Source of the DNA: Archegozetes longisetosus
Lineage: Eukaryota; Arthropoda; Arachnida; Sarcoptiformes; Trhypochthoniidae
Direction: 5' to 3'
Length of the DNA: 64,000 bases
Assembly (NCBI GenBank): GCA_018873245.2
Contig: JAEMBT020000008.1
Location: 6,031,569-6,095,568 of the forward strand
In this document: positions 62,189 through 64,000 of the stretch, piece after piece
Layout of the letters: the number at the start of each line of letters is the position of its first letter
Numbering within the stretch: the stretch's first letter is position 1
Translations under genes and position numbers: made by a program
The notes under the pieces: generated by a model
Databases searched by the model: none
The model's input: the letters and a program-made list of their open reading frames with translations, nothing else
What the model was told of the DNA's origin: nothing

Positions 62189-64000
62189 TTATAACTCTGG
62201 TGCATTTTTCTGCGCAACTTCACAAGTTTTAGTACTCCGTTGCATATCAGAAGTATAATAATAATAGTAGTTATAACTCCGAAAGAAATAACATTTCTTT
62301 AACCATATGTGCTCGGAGTTTTTATGCAGCATTAAGACAATTGTGTTTGATTGAAAATCTGTAATGCACAAATGTGGTTTGAACATTTCTAAAGACAGGT
62401 TCGGAGGAAGTTTTATTTGGAAATGCGAGTTTTCGAATAGTCTTGAATCTACTTTATTTTGAGACCATTTTCTTCCAATAGTGTTTACTATGTCTTTTAA
62501 TACAGCAAATGACGAAACTATTGTAGTTGCCAGGTAATTGTCTAGTTCCTTGTTTGGATTGTTTGGACTATACGATCGCTTTTGTCTGTTAAACTCTTCA
62601 TAATATAGTCATTTATGTATAGATAGAATATCGTTGTCTATTTTACAAAACGTGCTAACAGGCTTTATAAAAGAGAGTTCAAACTGATTTTGACACCATA
62701 TAATTTGTGTCGGAATAGTTTTGTTATTCAGGAGTAATTCATTGCATGGCGACTGGAATTTTATGAAGATCACCATATATTTATAATCAAAAGCGTTAGC
62801 TGGTGTCAATGATAAAGTGATAATCGTTGTTAAAAATAAAACTCGCTTGGTTTTTCGAAGAGGAGTTGGAGTTGTTGTCTGCGATATATTTGATTTATTA
62901 TCAGCTTCTTCATCGGATTCTTCATCAGACACTAAAGATTGGGTTTCAGTTACAATATTAGAGTTACGAGCACGTCGTCTAAGTTCAATGGCTTGCACGT
63001 TAGCTATATCAACTGAACTAGAACGTTTTCTTTTAAAATAAACAGTTAATCCTATTAAAAGGACGATAATGATTATGATATAAATGACGAAAGTACTTGA
63101 TTGATTGTTTATCTCAATGGAATGTTTACGGTTATAAAACTGGATTTTACTTATTTCTGCATTATTTTGTTTTGCAATTTTTGTTAGATTTAGTTCGTGT
63201 AATGACGGCATAAGATGGAAGTTGATTCTTTGACCCCAAGCTGGCATCATACTTAAAGTATTTTGCACATTTACAAGAGAGGACTCGTAAGTTATTGAAT
63301 TAATGCTAAACGAAACACTAGTGGGTACAGCAAAAGCAAATTCAGGACATTCCAAAGTTCGATTATAGATCTTTATTTTAAGTGTGCTGCAGTAAATATA
63401 ATTCAGTTTATTGGATACTTTCACTTGCATTATTTCTTCATCTACTACAATCTTAGGGTCTTCACAAGTAGTTACTTTCCAGAACTTTTTGGAAATTGTG
63501 TCAGGAAGGTTTCGTTGACAAGACGCTGAGCTCGGCATTAGTATCAAGTTTCGTGAAGATTGTGTAATCTGATGCAATGCGGTTACACAATCTCGAGCAG
63601 CGTCATATATTACCATTTTTGGCCCGACATATTCGACAGAACAAAGTTTACCATTATTTTGAGTGTATAAAACAAATGGATCAGCTTCCATTGTATTTGT
63701 TCCTTTCCTTTTAGTATAAGCTTCAAACTCCATTGAAACAAGAGAACGACTTTCATCTATTGTGCATGACTTGGCTCTGGCTAAGTTTAACGGACAATCA
63801 CAAGGAAGAGTTACATTAAATATTTCAAATAATTTTTCATCCACAATTCCATTTTTCCATTTTCGTGAAATATCTTTTAATCTATCCTTCGTTAACATAA
63901 ACTTTGATGCCAAGTTTGCAACTATATGCATTGCCTTCGGCAAATTTTCTTGCAAGGTCCTGAAAGAAGCTGTAAGATCTTGTACTGCTACTCCTATTTC
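62189..64000 (-). pseudogene. Env-like glycoprotein region, two tandem modules, right edge cut
   Basis: A frame open from the window edge to 62612 encodes a first module: an ectodomain with regularly spaced Cys and Trp (about 30 residues precede the first Met), a membrane helix near 63080-63020, a basic stop-transfer KRKR and an acidic tail. Next comes a second hydrophobic, signal-like segment near 62840-62790 and the start of a second ectodomain. A TGA at 62611-62609 interrupts it. Beyond the stop the same frame stays open to 62189, includes an RQKR furin-type site, and its leading part resembles the beginning of the first module. The layout is that of a retroelement or endogenous-retrovirus envelope polyprotein with a duplicated unit, the second truncated. 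Related Env-like proteins occur in arthropod LTR elements, but I cannot name the clade. Confidence 0.55.

Larger units (their letters stand above)
59880..64000 (-). mobile_element. 3' part of an env-bearing LTR retroelement
   Basis: On the minus strand the order is Env-like modules (64000-62189), AT-rich spacer, the 138-residue frame (61211-60795), polypurine tract (60350-60341) and LTR (60337-59880). Gag, protease, reverse transcriptase and integrase would lie beyond the right edge and are not seen. The interval 61212-62188 is AT-rich with T-runs and no assignable gene; a TA-CAGTGAACCCCCGC motif at 61804 resembles a solitary mariner-type MITE end. Confidence 0.55.

Overview
This is an AT-rich animal nuclear sequence. 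Genes are split by very short GT-AG introns (mostly 53-71 bp), and the gene set includes a secreted peptidoglycan recognition protein, ELOVL, alkylglycerol monooxygenase, the spliceosomal factor U2SURP, a PHIP/BRWD-like bromodomain protein and CAP/antigen-5 remnants. An arthropod is most likely and a mite or other chelicerate is possible, but the species is a guess. Exon coordinates given in the evidence fields were built by hand from splice signals, reading phase and protein-family similarity.

Layout. 1-4.1 kb: a 2.35-kb duplicated segment (arm A) next to a PGRP gene; its inverted partner (arm B) lies at 23.8-26.2 kb. 6.1-7.3 kb: a choline/ethanolamine kinase. 7.6-16.7 kb: a tandem array of one intact gene and several broken copies encoding an RCC1 propeller followed by a protein kinase, with a Tc1/mariner-type remnant in the middle. 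16.9-18.6 kb: a degenerate minisatellite with an imperfect palindromic core. 19.5-21.5 kb: a glutamate synthase fragment with nonsense and frameshift lesions. 22.4-23.1 kb: exons 1-3 of a broken CAP gene; the last CAP exon is found only in the two inverted arms. 27.8-32.5 kb: a complete seven-exon alkylglycerol monooxygenase. 33.4-34.0 kb: a small cysteine-rich membrane-protein relic. 34.7-41.1 kb: nested MITEs and dispersed repeats. 41.9-45.9 kb: a bromodomain gene with a winged helix. 48.6-49.9 kb: ELOVL. 50.4-54.2 kb: U2SURP. 54.6-59.5 kb: small DNA transposons, among them a hAT derivative with a BED-finger relic and a foldback-type element. 59.9-64 kb: the 3' part of an env-bearing LTR retroelement that runs off the right edge.

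Intact genes are housekeeping (lipid metabolism, splicing, chromatin) or immunity genes and form no operon. The accessory character comes from gene-fragment duplication, inversion and transposon nesting. The least ordinary items are the RCC1-then-kinase family (domain order opposite to NEK9), the winged-helix/BRWD/bromodomain protein without a WD40 propeller, the retroelement with two tandem Env-like modules, and the rearranged CAP/inverted-arm locus.
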